A stretch of DNA of 6,412 bases from an uncultured Lachnospiraceae bacterium (GTDB lineage: Bacteria > Bacillota > Clostridia > Lachnospirales > Lachnospiraceae). Of the stretch, positions 1-6,366 are shown in pieces. Location: the NCBI GenBank assembly GCA_949935685.1, contig CATLGN010000099.1, positions 1 through 6,412 of the forward strand. Direction: 5' to 3'. Position numbers and translations under genes: made by a program. The notes below the pieces were generated by a model. It worked only from the letters and a program-made list of their open reading frames with translations. It was not told the origin of the DNA and made no database searches. Position 1 is the first letter of the stretch, and each line of letters begins with the position of its first letter.

Positions 1-1123
1 TGATCCCGAACCTGAAGAATTGTCGGCAGAAGATTATGCAAACCGGGAAATGACGGAAAAGCTGAATACGATGTTGGAAAAGCTTGACGAACAGGAACAG
101 GAGCAGGCCGGCTTCCGGCAAAACGAGTCTCTGATTGAGTCGGATCCGGAGGCTGTTTTGTCTGCCGCGGCGGAGTCGGAAGTGGCGGCGCTGATGGCGG
201 CGACAGAGACAGAGACGGCGGTACCCGTGGAACCGGAGCCGGCGGCAAAGACAGAGATGGCGGTGCCCGAGGAACCGGTGGAACCGGAGTCGGCGGCAGA
301 GACGGCGCTTCCTGTTGAAGCGATGGAGCCGGAAGCAGGGGCAGAGACAGCGCTTCCTGTTGAAGCGCCGGAACAGGAATCGGAAGGAAAACCGGAACCG
401 GCAGTGCCCGAGGAACCGGCAGCAGAACCGGTGGCAGAGAGCGAGAGCGGAGCCGGGATGGAACATGTGGCGGAGCCGGCGGCGGATGTGCCGGCGGAAA
501 CAGACAATAAAGGGGTGGAAGAAGTGCAAATGGATTGGAAAGTTGAGGGGGAAACAAAGATGGATACGATCGGCACAGCAGGAACAGAGATGGAAGCGGC
601 GGCAGAGGCAACGCAGCAGCCGGTACAGGCAGAGGCTGCGGCGGCAGAGACGGCATCCGGGCGTACGGCCAATGATGAGGTTGCGGTGATTACCGCAAGC
701 ATGAAGATTACAGGCGACATGGTCTCCGACGGGTCGATGGATGTTGTCGGAACCGTGGAGGGCAATATTGATATTCTGGGTAAATTAAATATAACCGGTA
801 CGATTGTCGGAAATTCCAAGGCGATGGAAGTGTATGCCGAAAATGCCAGAGTGACCGGGGAAATCACGACCGACGGCAGTGTGAAAGTGGGACAGAGTTC
901 CGTTATTATCGGCAATATTTATGCGACAAGCGCCGTCATTGCAGGCGCCGTCAAGGGTGATATTGACGTACAGGGGCCGGTTGTCCTGGATACGACAGCC
1001 ATTGTTATGGGCAATATTAAGTCCAAATCCGTACAGATCAATAACGGCGCGATTATCGAAGGTATGTGTTCACAGTGCTATGCCGATGTGAACCCGACAT
1101 CCTTCTTCGAATCGTTTCAATAA
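1..1123 (+). CDS. Bactofilin-family polymer-forming cytoskeletal protein with long acidic N-terminal region (5' partial)
   Basis: The reading frame is open from base 2 with no stop, so the gene very probably begins before the window. A TTG at 20 and an ATG at 50 are in frame, but neither has a good ribosome binding site. Residue numbers here count from the TTG at 20. Residues 1-40 are polar and probably helical. Residues about 45-215 are low complexity, rich in Glu, Ala and Pro, and partly built of repeats. Residues about 222-350 look like a bactofilin domain (DUF583 type): short beta strands spaced by Gly, such as GTVEGNIDILGKLNITGTI and VKGDIDVQG, as in a right-handed beta helix. The tail holds MCSQC and ends in aromatic-rich FFESFQ. 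Bactofilins polymerise without nucleotide and often act as membrane-associated scaffolds for wall synthesis or cell shape; that role is inferred here. The next gene, pyrH, follows after 9 bases, which suggests cotranscription. The family call is strong; the specific function is unknown. Confidence 0.85.
   Translation, partial: DPEPEELSAEDYANREMTEKLNTMLEKLDEQEQEQAGFRQNESLIESDPEAVLSAAAESEVAALMAATETETAVPVEPEPAAKTEMAVPEEPVEPESAAETALPVEAMEPEAGAETALPVEAPEQESEGKPEPAVPEEPAAEPVAESESGAGMEHVAEPAADVPAETDNKGVEEVQMDWKVEGETKMDTIGTAGTEMEAAAEATQQPVQAEAAAAETASGRTANDEVAVITASMKITGDMVSDGSMDVVGTVEGNIDILGKLNITGTIVGNSKAMEVYAENARVTGEITTDGSVKVGQSSVIIGNIYATSAVIAGAVKGDIDVQGPVVLDTTAIVMGNIKSKSVQINNGAIIEGMCSQCYADVNPTSFFESFQ
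209..439 (+). repeat. Degenerate in-frame tandem repeat encoding the Pro/Glu/Ala linker of the bactofilin
   Basis: Five related units of 14, 17, 15, 15 and 16 codons follow one another (residues 64-77, 78-94, 95-109, 110-124, 125-140, counted from the TTG at 20). The first four start with T-x-A-x-P or TALPVEA, and all are rich in Glu and Pro. The clearest pair has a 45-base period: bases 296-322 and 341-367 match at 26 of 27 positions, while the remaining 18 bases of each unit have diverged. All unit lengths are multiples of three, so the frame is kept. This pattern fits past slippage or unequal recombination in a disordered linker. Confidence 0.75.
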
Positions 1124-1127
1124 GGAG
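1122..1127 (+). promoter_or_regulatory. Ribosome binding site of pyrH, overlapping the bactofilin stop codon
   Basis: AAGGAG overlaps the last two bases of the TAA stop at 1121-1123 and lies 5 bases before a TTG at 1133. It is the best Shine-Dalgarno match at this junction and supports the TTG start. The nearest alternative start, ATG at 1151, has only GGGAG 11 bases upstream. The overlap with the stop codon suggests translational coupling. Confidence 0.65.
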
Positions 1128-1132
1128 AGCGT

Positions 1133-1849
1133 TTGGGAGCGGATGAATTTATGATGCGGAGAATATTACTGAAGTTAAGCGGCGAGGCGCTGGCCGGCGA
1201 TAAAAAGACCGGTTTTGACGAACCCACGGTAAGACGGGTGGCCCTGCAGGTCAGAGAACTGACGGAGGCGGGCATTCAGGTAGGGATTGTGATTGGCGGC
1301 GGCAATTTCTGGCGGGGGCGTACCAGCGAGAATATCGACAGGACGAAAGCCGATCAGATCGGAATGCTGGCGACGGTCATGAATTGTATCTATGTGTCGG
1401 AAATATTTCGCAGCACCGGTATGAAGACGAGTATTCTGACGCCGTTTGCATGCGGTTCCTTTACGAAACTTTTTTCCAAGGACCGGGCCAATAAGTATTT
1501 TGCGCACGGTATGGTCGTCTTTTTTGCCGGCGGTACGGGGCATCCGTATTTTTCAACCGATACGGGCGTGGTGTTGCGCGCCGTTGAAGTGGAGGCGGAC
1601 GTGATTTTGCTGGCGAAAGCGGTGGACGGCGTATACGACGACGATCCGCGTACGAATCCGGCAGCCAGAAAATATGATGAAATTTCGATCGATGAGATTA
1701 TCGCCGGCAATCTGCAGGTTGTGGATATGACTGCGTCCATTCTGGCGAGAGACAATAAGATGCCGATGTGGGTGTTCGGATTGCATGAAGAAAACAGCAT
1801 TGTAAATACTGTGAAGGGGAATTTTCACGGGACAAAGGTTACGGTTTAG
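1133..1849 (+). CDS. pyrH: UMP kinase (uridylate kinase)
   Basis: PyrH phosphorylates UMP to UDP with ATP in the cytoplasm, the step that feeds UTP and CTP synthesis. The 238 residues cover the whole amino acid kinase fold. Visible motifs are KLSGE (14-18, phosphate-binding start of the fold), GGGNFWRG (55-62), RTKADQIGMLATVMN (70-84, UMP-site helix), FAGGTGHPYFSTDT (131-144) and AKAVDGVYDDDP (161-172, nucleotide site). Bacterial UMP kinases are hexamers, generally GTP-activated and UTP-inhibited; this is family knowledge. The start is ambiguous: TTG at 1133 has the better ribosome binding site, while ATG at 1151 or 1154 would give an N-terminus (MMRRILLKLSGE or MRRILLKLSGE) typical of the family. 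The gene sits 14 bases before frr, its usual partner. The upstream neighbour is a bactofilin instead of the common tsf. Identity is certain; the start is not. Confidence 0.97.
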   Translation: MGADEFMMRRILLKLSGEALAGDKKTGFDEPTVRRVALQVRELTEAGIQVGIVIGGGNFWRGRTSENIDRTKADQIGMLATVMNCIYVSEIFRSTGMKTSILTPFACGSFTKLFSKDRANKYFAHGMVVFFAGGTGHPYFSTDTGVVLRAVEVEADVILLAKAVDGVYDDDPRTNPAARKYDEISIDEIIAGNLQVVDMTASILARDNKMPMWVFGLHEENSIVNTVKGNFHGTKVTV

Positions 1850-1863
1850 CGGGAGGAAAGGCT

Positions 1864-2415
1864 ATGGACGAGAGAGTAAAAAAATATGAGGGGAAGATGC
1901 AGAAGGCCTATGATTTTTTATTGTCGGACTTTGCGACGATACGGGCGGGACGTGCCAATCCCCATGTGCTGGATAAGATACGGGTGGATTATTACGGGAC
2001 GCCCACACCGATTCAACAGGTAGGAAACGTATCTGTCCCGGAACCGCGGATGATCCAGATCGCGCCGTGGGAGAAAAATCTTCTGAAGGTGATTGAGAAA
2101 GCGATTCAGACCTCCGACCTGGGCATCAATCCATCGAACGACGGCTCTGTGATTCGTCTTGTCTTCCCGGAGCTGACGGAGGAGCGCAGAAAAGATCTTG
2201 TAAAAGACGTTAAGAAAAAAGGGGAAGAAGGCAAGGTGGCAGTCCGCAATATCCGCCGGGATGGAAACGACTCGTTCAAGAAGCTTGCCAAAACCGAGGT
2301 GTCCGAGGATGAAATCAAGCAGCTTGAGGATGAGCTGCAGAAGGTCACGGATAAGTTTATCAAAGAGATTGATAAGGCAGTGGAAGAAAAATCAAAGGAA
2401 ATTCTTACCGTATAA
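1864..2415 (+). CDS. frr: Ribosome recycling factor
   Basis: Frr works with EF-G to split the post-termination ribosome so that its subunits can be reused. The 183 residues match the family length of about 185. The three-helix-bundle domain is formed by the N-terminal helix (residues 1-29) and the two C-terminal helices (about 105-183), and the small beta domain lies between them (about 31-104). The signatures IRAGRANP (26-33), the PWE segment (68-70), the stretch around GINPSNDG (87-94) and RNIRRDGND (128-136) are all present. The start is clear: GGGAGG at 1851-1856 lies 7 bases before ATG 1864. The last helices are strongly charged (Lys/Glu), as usual. Nothing is truncated or unusual. It is followed by the longest non-coding gap in the window. 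Confidence 0.98.
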   Translation: MDERVKKYEGKMQKAYDFLLSDFATIRAGRANPHVLDKIRVDYYGTPTPIQQVGNVSVPEPRMIQIAPWEKNLLKVIEKAIQTSDLGINPSNDGSVIRLVFPELTEERRKDLVKDVKKKGEEGKVAVRNIRRDGNDSFKKLAKTEVSEDEIKQLEDELQKVTDKFIKEIDKAVEEKSKEILTV

Positions 2416-2420
2416 AAGTG

Positions 2421-2471
2421 TAGTCAGTACGAAAGACTAAAGGGGGCAGGCAGCGAATCTTGCCTCCCTTT
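2421..2471 (+). other. Two adjacent inverted repeats in the frr-uppS gap (possible weak terminator, attenuator or processing site)
   Basis: The gap 2416-2505 holds two potential RNA hairpins. The first is TAGTC (2421-2425) with GACTA (2435-2439), a 9-base loop. The second is AAAGGGGGCA (2439-2448) with TGCCTCCCTTT (2461-2471): ten Watson-Crick pairs with one bulged T at 2465 and a 12-base loop. They share base 2439, so they abut and cannot both form in full. The second stem is followed by CTGTTGTC, which is too poor in T for a classical intrinsic terminator. No good -35/-10 pair was found nearby. The remaining bases 2472-2505 hold the uppS ribosome binding site. Read-through into uppS seems likely; the function is an inference. 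Confidence 0.5.
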
Positions 2472-2505
2472 CTGTTGTCATGCATCCGAAAAAGAGGAAA
2501 ATCAT

Positions 2506-3213
2506 ATGGAAATACCGAATCATGTAGCGATTATACTGGATGGAAACGGCCGCTGGGCAAAGAGCAGAAATATGCCGCGCAATTACGGTCACGTGCAGGG
2601 CGCAAAGCAGGTGGAACTGATCTGTGAAAAAGCGTATAAGATGGGAATACAGTATTTGACCGTGTATGCGTTTTCCACAGAAAACTGGAGCAGGCCGAAA
2701 GAGGAAGTGGATGCGTTGATGAAGCTGCTGCGCAATTATATGAAAACCTGTCTGAAAACAGCGGAGAAAAATCGCATGTGTGTCCGGGTGATCGGCGATA
2801 AGACAAGGCTGGCGGCCGACATCCGGGAGCGGATTGCGGAGCTGGAGCGCGCCACGGTAGCTAACGATGGCCTGCATTTTCAGATTGCCATCAACTATGG
2901 TTCAAGAGATGAGATCCGACGGGCTGTCAGTCAGATCGGGGAAGAAATCCGTCAGGGAGATCTGCGCCCGGAGGATATTTCAGAGGAGCTGATTTCTGCG
3001 CATCTGGATACCCGGGGCATACCGGAGCCGGATCTGCTGATTCGGACCTGTGGAGAACAGCGGCTGTCCAATTTTCTGCTCTGGCAGCTTGCTTATACGG
3101 AATTTTATGTGACGCCTGTTGCCTGGCCGGATTTTGACGAAGTGGAATTGGGCAAAGCCATTGAAGCATACAATACAAGAGACAGACGTTACGGTGGCGT
3201 AAAGGAGGCTTAG
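2506..3213 (+). CDS. uppS: Isoprenyl transferase / (di-trans,poly-cis) undecaprenyl diphosphate synthase
   Basis: UppS adds isopentenyl diphosphate units in cis to farnesyl diphosphate to make the C55 carrier for peptidoglycan and other wall polymers. It acts in the cytoplasm at the membrane face. The 235 residues fit the cis-prenyltransferase family. Visible are DGNGRWA (12-18; Asp12 is the catalytic Asp, matching E. coli Asp26), Arg25 and His29, AFSTENW (55-61), NYGSR (130-134), LLIRTCGEQRLSNFLLWQ (177-194; Arg180 and Arg186 bind diphosphate), TEF (198-200; Glu199 matches E. coli Glu213) and WPDF (207-210). Cys182 stands where many homologues have Ser or Gly. AGAGGA at 2493-2498 sits just upstream of ATG 2506. 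The stop is one base from the cdsA start. Chain length is inferred from the family; a shorter-chain product cannot be excluded by sequence alone. Confidence 0.97.
   Translation: MEIPNHVAIILDGNGRWAKSRNMPRNYGHVQGAKQVELICEKAYKMGIQYLTVYAFSTENWSRPKEEVDALMKLLRNYMKTCLKTAEKNRMCVRVIGDKTRLAADIRERIAELERATVANDGLHFQIAINYGSRDEIRRAVSQIGEEIRQGDLRPEDISEELISAHLDTRGIPEPDLLIRTCGEQRLSNFLLWQLAYTEFYVTPVAWPDFDEVELGKAIEAYNTRDRRYGGVKEA
3201..3208 (+). promoter_or_regulatory. Strong ribosome binding site of cdsA embedded in the 3' end of uppS
   Basis: AAAGGAGG lies inside the last codons of uppS, 6 bases before the cdsA ATG at 3215. With only one base between the uppS stop (3211-3213) and that ATG, termination and initiation are likely coupled. 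This also fixes the cdsA start. Confidence 0.8.
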
Positions 3214-3214
3214 T

Positions 3215-4066
3215 ATGGGAAAGCGGATTGCAGGGGGCTTTGCCGTAGCGGTGCTTGCCATAGCGGCTCTTCTGGCCGGCGGTATTTGTCTGGCGGCGAT
3301 ACTGCTGCTGATTTCCTGTATTGCATACCGGGAACTGTGCAGGGCGACAGGGGTTTCGGCAGAGGGCCGTGTTCCCGGCCTGCTGGAGGGCGCGGGTTAT
3401 GTGGGAATTATTCTCTACTATCTGCTGATCTGGCAGCACGGTTCGGGTCTTGGACCGATCGCCGGGGAGAGTATGGCGCTGCTTCTTTTCATGTTGCTGA
3501 TCGGTGAGCTGATGCTGATGATGGCGGTTTATGTGCTGACGTTTCCCCGATACCGGTCGGAACAGGTGACGGCTGCTTTCTTCTGTATGATTTACGGGCC
3601 TGTCATGCTCTCTTTTATCTATTTGACGGAAAATCTGCAATACGGCGCTTATATCGTATGGATGATCTTTATCAGCTCGTGGGTCTGCGATACGTGCGCT
3701 TACTTTACGGGGGTGACATGGGGAAAACACCGGATGGCGCCCGTGCTCAGTCCGAAAAAGTCGGTGGAGGGAGCGATCGGCGGTGTGGCCGGCTCCGCAT
3801 TGGCGGGCGTTGCGTATTCTTTTTTCCTCGTGGAAAAAGTGATCCCGAATCAGAGCGTTACCTGGGCGTTTGCCGTGATCGGCGGAATCGGCGCGGTGAT
3901 TTCGCAGGTCGGTGATCTGGCGGCTTCCGCCATCAAAAGAGATCATGAGATGAAAGACTATGGAACATGCATCCCGGGTCATGGCGGTATTATGGACCGG
4001 TTTGACAGTGTGATTTTTACGGCGCCGGTCATTTATTTTATGGCACGGCTGTTAATAGGGGCTTAA
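3215..4066 (+). CDS. cdsA: Phosphatidate cytidylyltransferase (CDP-diacylglycerol synthase)
   Basis: CdsA is an integral membrane enzyme that makes CDP-diacylglycerol from phosphatidic acid and CTP, the branch point for bacterial phospholipids. The 283 residues are typical of the family. Hydrophobic stretches at about 7-36, 58-73, 86-110, 117-137, 145-165, 184-206, 215-235 and 264-281 indicate a polytopic protein with around eight or nine membrane segments. The C-terminal family signature is complete at 238-264 (SAIKRDHEMKDYG followed by CIPGHGGIMDRFD), including the KD pair and the DRFD acidic residues. CDTCAYFTG (158-166) and SPKKSVEGAIGG (179-190) match other conserved parts; Cys158 replaces the commoner Ser before Asp159. 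The start is set by a strong site at 3201-3208. The dxr start follows 3 bases after the stop, so the two are surely cotranscribed. Confidence 0.97.
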   Translation: MGKRIAGGFAVAVLAIAALLAGGICLAAILLLISCIAYRELCRATGVSAEGRVPGLLEGAGYVGIILYYLLIWQHGSGLGPIAGESMALLLFMLLIGELMLMMAVYVLTFPRYRSEQVTAAFFCMIYGPVMLSFIYLTENLQYGAYIVWMIFISSWVCDTCAYFTGVTWGKHRMAPVLSPKKSVEGAIGGVAGSALAGVAYSFFLVEKVIPNQSVTWAFAVIGGIGAVISQVGDLAASAIKRDHEMKDYGTCIPGHGGIMDRFDSVIFTAPVIYFMARLLIGA

Positions 4067-4069
4067 CAA

Positions 4070-5227
4070 ATGAAAAAAATAGCGATTTTGGGATCAACCG
4101 GTTCGATCGGGACACAGACATTGGAGATTGTCAGAAAGCACAGAGACGAGATTCAGGTGACGGCGCTGGCGGCGGGCAGAAATGCAGCGCTGCTGGAGGC
4201 GCAGATCCGGGAATTCGGGCCAAGACTGGCGGTACTCTGGGACGAAGCGGTGTGCAGAGACTTGAAAGAGCGCGTGCGCGATCTGGATATAACGGTAGCT
4301 TCGGGCATGGAAGGGCTTCTGGAGATTGCCTCTATGGAGGATGCGGATGCGCTGGTGACAGCCGTTGTGGGGATGATCGGGGTGCGTCCCACGCTGGCAG
4401 CCATAGAACATGGCAAGGATATTCTGCTTGCCAATAAGGAAACGCTTGTGACGGCGGGGCATCTGCTGATGCCGCTTGCAAAGGAAAAGGGCGTCTCCAT
4501 TCTGCCGGTGGACAGCGAGCACAGCGCGATCTTTCAGGCGTTGAACGGAGAGTGCAAAAACCGTATCCGCAAGATTCTTCTGACGGCGTCCGGCGGGCCG
4601 TTCCGCGGGAAAAAACGGGAGGAGCTGGCGGGTATGCAGGTGGAAGACGCCCTGAAGCATCCGAACTGGTCGATGGGACGAAAGATCACCATTGATTCGG
4701 CGACCCTTGTGAACAAGGGGCTGGAAGTGATGGAGGCGAAGTGGCTTTTCGGGGTGGATGCCGACCGGATACAGGTGGTGGTACAGCCGCAGAGCATCAT
4801 TCATTCGATGGTGGAATTTGTCGACGGCAGTATCATCGCCCAGATGGGTCTGCCGGATATGAAGCTGCCGATTCAGTATGCGTTGTTTTATCCCGACAGA
4901 AGGCCAATGGAGCAGCCTTCGCTGGACTTTTATAAGCTGGCACAGATTACATTTGAGAAACCCGATACCGGGACGTTTGAAGGACTTGCGCTTGCTTTTG
5001 AAGCGATGAAAGCGGGCGGCAGCATGCCGACGGTATACAATGCGGCAAATGAGACGGCGGTCAACCTGTTTCTGGAACGGAAGATTTCTTTCCTGCAGAT
5101 ACCGGAGATCATTGCCTCTTGTATGCGCCGCCATTCGGTCATACCCAATCCGGATGTGGAACAGATTCTGGAGACAGAGCGGTGGACGGCGGAACTGGCA
5201 CAGGCAGATGCGGCAGCGGGGAAGTGA
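4070..5227 (+). CDS. dxr: 1-deoxy-D-xylulose 5-phosphate reductoisomerase
   Basis: Dxr converts DXP to 2-C-methyl-D-erythritol 4-phosphate with NADPH and a divalent metal, the committed step of the MEP isoprenoid pathway and the target of fosmidomycin. The 385 residues are full length. GSTGSIG (8-14) is the NADPH-binding turn and LANKE (120-124) carries the conserved Lys123. The metal and substrate residues are all present by alignment with E. coli: Asp148, Ser149, Glu150, Ser174, His197, Ser210, Asn215, Lys216 and Glu219. The mobile lid with HPNW (Trp200) is intact. The start ATG 4070 is preceded at 8 bases by TAGGGG (4056-4061), which lies within the end of cdsA. The cluster places this precursor step beside uppS, which consumes the isoprenoid products. 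The C-terminal tail is Ala-rich and ordinary. Confidence 0.98.
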   Translation: MKKIAILGSTGSIGTQTLEIVRKHRDEIQVTALAAGRNAALLEAQIREFGPRLAVLWDEAVCRDLKERVRDLDITVASGMEGLLEIASMEDADALVTAVVGMIGVRPTLAAIEHGKDILLANKETLVTAGHLLMPLAKEKGVSILPVDSEHSAIFQALNGECKNRIRKILLTASGGPFRGKKREELAGMQVEDALKHPNWSMGRKITIDSATLVNKGLEVMEAKWLFGVDADRIQVVVQPQSIIHSMVEFVDGSIIAQMGLPDMKLPIQYALFYPDRRPMEQPSLDFYKLAQITFEKPDTGTFEGLALAFEAMKAGGSMPTVYNAANETAVNLFLERKISFLQIPEIIASCMRRHSVIPNPDVEQILETERWTAELAQADAAAGK

Positions 5228-5267
5228 CTGTTATGTCCGCAGCCGGCCGAAAACGAAAATGTATTAG

Positions 5268-5275
5268 AAGGTGAT
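5268..5275 (+). promoter_or_regulatory. Ribosome binding site supporting a TTG start for rseP
   Basis: AAGGTGAT contains seven consecutive bases (AGGTGAT, 5269-5275) that match the 3' half of the ideal Shine-Dalgarno sequence. Its GG ends 7 bases before TTG 5279. No ATG or GTG occurs in frame between the preceding in-frame stop (5225-5227, the dxr stop) and 5279, so TTG is the best supported start. The rest of the 51-base gap (5228-5278) shows no convincing promoter or terminator. Confidence 0.7.
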
Positions 5276-5278
5276 AGA

Positions 5279-6343
5279 TTGACGATCCTTATATTTATTC
5301 TGATAATCTGTATTATCGTAATATCCCATGAGATGGGGCATTTTTTGCTTGCCAAAGCCAATGGGATTACGGTAAAAGAATTTTTTGTCGGCATGGGGCC
5401 GACGCTCTGGTCTTTTACGAAAGGCGGGACAAAATATTCGATCAAGCTGTTTCCGGTCGGCGGCGCCTGTGTCTTTGAAGGAGAAGACGGCAAGGCCGAC
5501 GAGGATGAAGACGGAGCGGCGCTTCCACTGTCTGCCGGCGCGTTTCCCAACGCCAATGTGTGGGCGCGGATTTCCACTGTTGTGGCGGGACCGGTTTTTA
5601 ACTTTATTCTGGCATATCTGCTGGCGATTATTATTGTGGGAACGACCTATTCGGATATACCGGTTGTGCAGGATGTGATTCCGGGATTTGCCGCGGAGGA
5701 AGCGGGAATGCGCAGCGGCGACCGGATTGTGCGGATGGACGGCGAACGGGTTTATCTGGCGCGGGAAGTGAATCTGATCACGACGCTGCGGCAGGGCGAG
5801 ACGATTACGGTGGAATATATCCGGGACGGCGAGACGCGGGAGGCGGTTCTGGCGCCGAAGCTGGATGCGGAGAGCGGTCGCTATCTGTTGGGTCTGCAGG
5901 GATACACGGAATATATCCGCTGTTCGCCGCTGGAGACATTCCGTTATGGATATTATGAAGTGCGCTATGGCCTGAAAGCCACAATTAAGAGCTTGCAGAT
6001 GCTTGTGCAGGGAAAAGCGGATACCAATGAAGTCTCGGGACCGATCGGGATTGCCGTGCTGGTGGATGATGTGGCGGAGCAGACAAGGCCGTACGGGATC
6101 GGTGTGATGATTGTCAATCTGATGAATCTGGCGATGCTGCTTTCGGTGAACCTGGGCGTGCTGAACCTTCTGCCGCTGCCGGCGCTGGACGGGGGCCGGC
6201 TGGTATTTTTGCTGTTGGAGGTGGTGCGCGGCAAACCGATACCGCCGGAAAAGGAAGGCATGGTGCATCTGGCGGGATTTGCGGTGCTCTGCGGCCTGAT
6301 GGTGCTGATTATGTACAATGATATTGTGAAACTGATTCACTGA
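5279..6343 (+). CDS. rseP: RIP metalloprotease RseP (site-2 protease family)
   Basis: RseP-type proteases are zinc enzymes that cut substrate proteins within the membrane; known roles are release of anti-sigma factors and removal of signal peptide remnants. The 354 residues show the full architecture. Membrane segment 1 carries HEMGH (17-21; zinc ligands His17 and His21, catalytic Glu18). FPVGG (58-62) precedes an acidic loop, EGEDGKADEDEDG (67-79). GPVFNF (104-109) opens the second membrane segment. One PDZ-like domain spans about 128-195. NLLPLPALDGG (296-306) supplies the third zinc ligand Asp304, and a last hydrophobic segment lies at about 329-347. A single PDZ-like domain fits Gram-positive members, whereas E. 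coli RseP has two. The start is TTG, chosen from the ribosome binding site; it begins directly with the first membrane helix, as is usual. The substrate is not evident, as no sigma or anti-sigma gene is in view. Confidence 0.96.
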   Translation: MTILIFILIICIIVISHEMGHFLLAKANGITVKEFFVGMGPTLWSFTKGGTKYSIKLFPVGGACVFEGEDGKADEDEDGAALPLSAGAFPNANVWARISTVVAGPVFNFILAYLLAIIIVGTTYSDIPVVQDVIPGFAAEEAGMRSGDRIVRMDGERVYLAREVNLITTLRQGETITVEYIRDGETREAVLAPKLDAESGRYLLGLQGYTEYIRCSPLETFRYGYYEVRYGLKATIKSLQMLVQGKADTNEVSGPIGIAVLVDDVAEQTRPYGIGVMIVNLMNLAMLLSVNLGVLNLLPLPALDGGRLVFLLLEVVRGKPIPPEKEGMVHLAGFAVLCGLMVLIMYNDIVKLIH

Positions 6344-6354
6344 TAAGTGATAAA

Positions 6355-6360
6355 AAGGAG
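6355..6360 (+). promoter_or_regulatory. Ribosome binding site of the gene starting at 6367
   Basis: AAGGAG sits 6 bases before ATG 6367, an ideal spacing. It lies in an A-rich 23-base gap after the rseP stop that contains no hairpin, so the downstream gene is probably in the same transcript. Confidence 0.75.
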
Positions 6361-6366
6361 AAAATA

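Noticed and set aside
315..689. Arg-rich 124-codon frame on the + strand inside the bactofilin.
   Set aside because: It is the frame-shifted reading of the Glu/Ala-rich repeat. It has no family features and no convincing ribosome binding site.
34..915. Open frame of 293 codons on the - strand opposite the bactofilin.
   Set aside because: The translation is a Ser/Ala/Gly/Thr-rich low-complexity string, the expected mirror of Glu/Pro/Ala codons. It has no recognisable domain and runs against a clear gene.
1811..1828. Inverted repeat GTGAA/TTCAC near the end of pyrH as a terminator.
   Set aside because: The stem is short, lies inside conserved coding sequence and has no T tract; frr follows with a strong ribosome binding site.
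2411..2416. TATAAA at the end of frr as a -10 element for a uppS promoter.
   Set aside because: No -35-like sequence lies at suitable spacing upstream, and the bases encode the conserved end of Frr and its stop codon.
2475..2480. TTGTCA before uppS as a -35 element.
   Set aside because: No -10-like hexamer occurs 16-18 bases downstream, and the start site would fall inside the uppS coding region.
2480..2527. Small ORF MHPKKRKIIWKYRIM overlapping the uppS start, as a possible leader peptide.
   Set aside because: No ribosome binding site precedes its ATG, and the purine-rich stretch within it is the uppS site. Nothing about its codons suggests attenuation.
5264..6340. 358-codon - strand frame opposite almost all of rseP, and similar long antisense frames at 2927-3982 and 4094-5134.
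   Set aside because: The translations are His/Arg/Gln-rich without domain structure, and the + strand genes there are beyond doubt. GC-rich codon use leaves few antisense stops.
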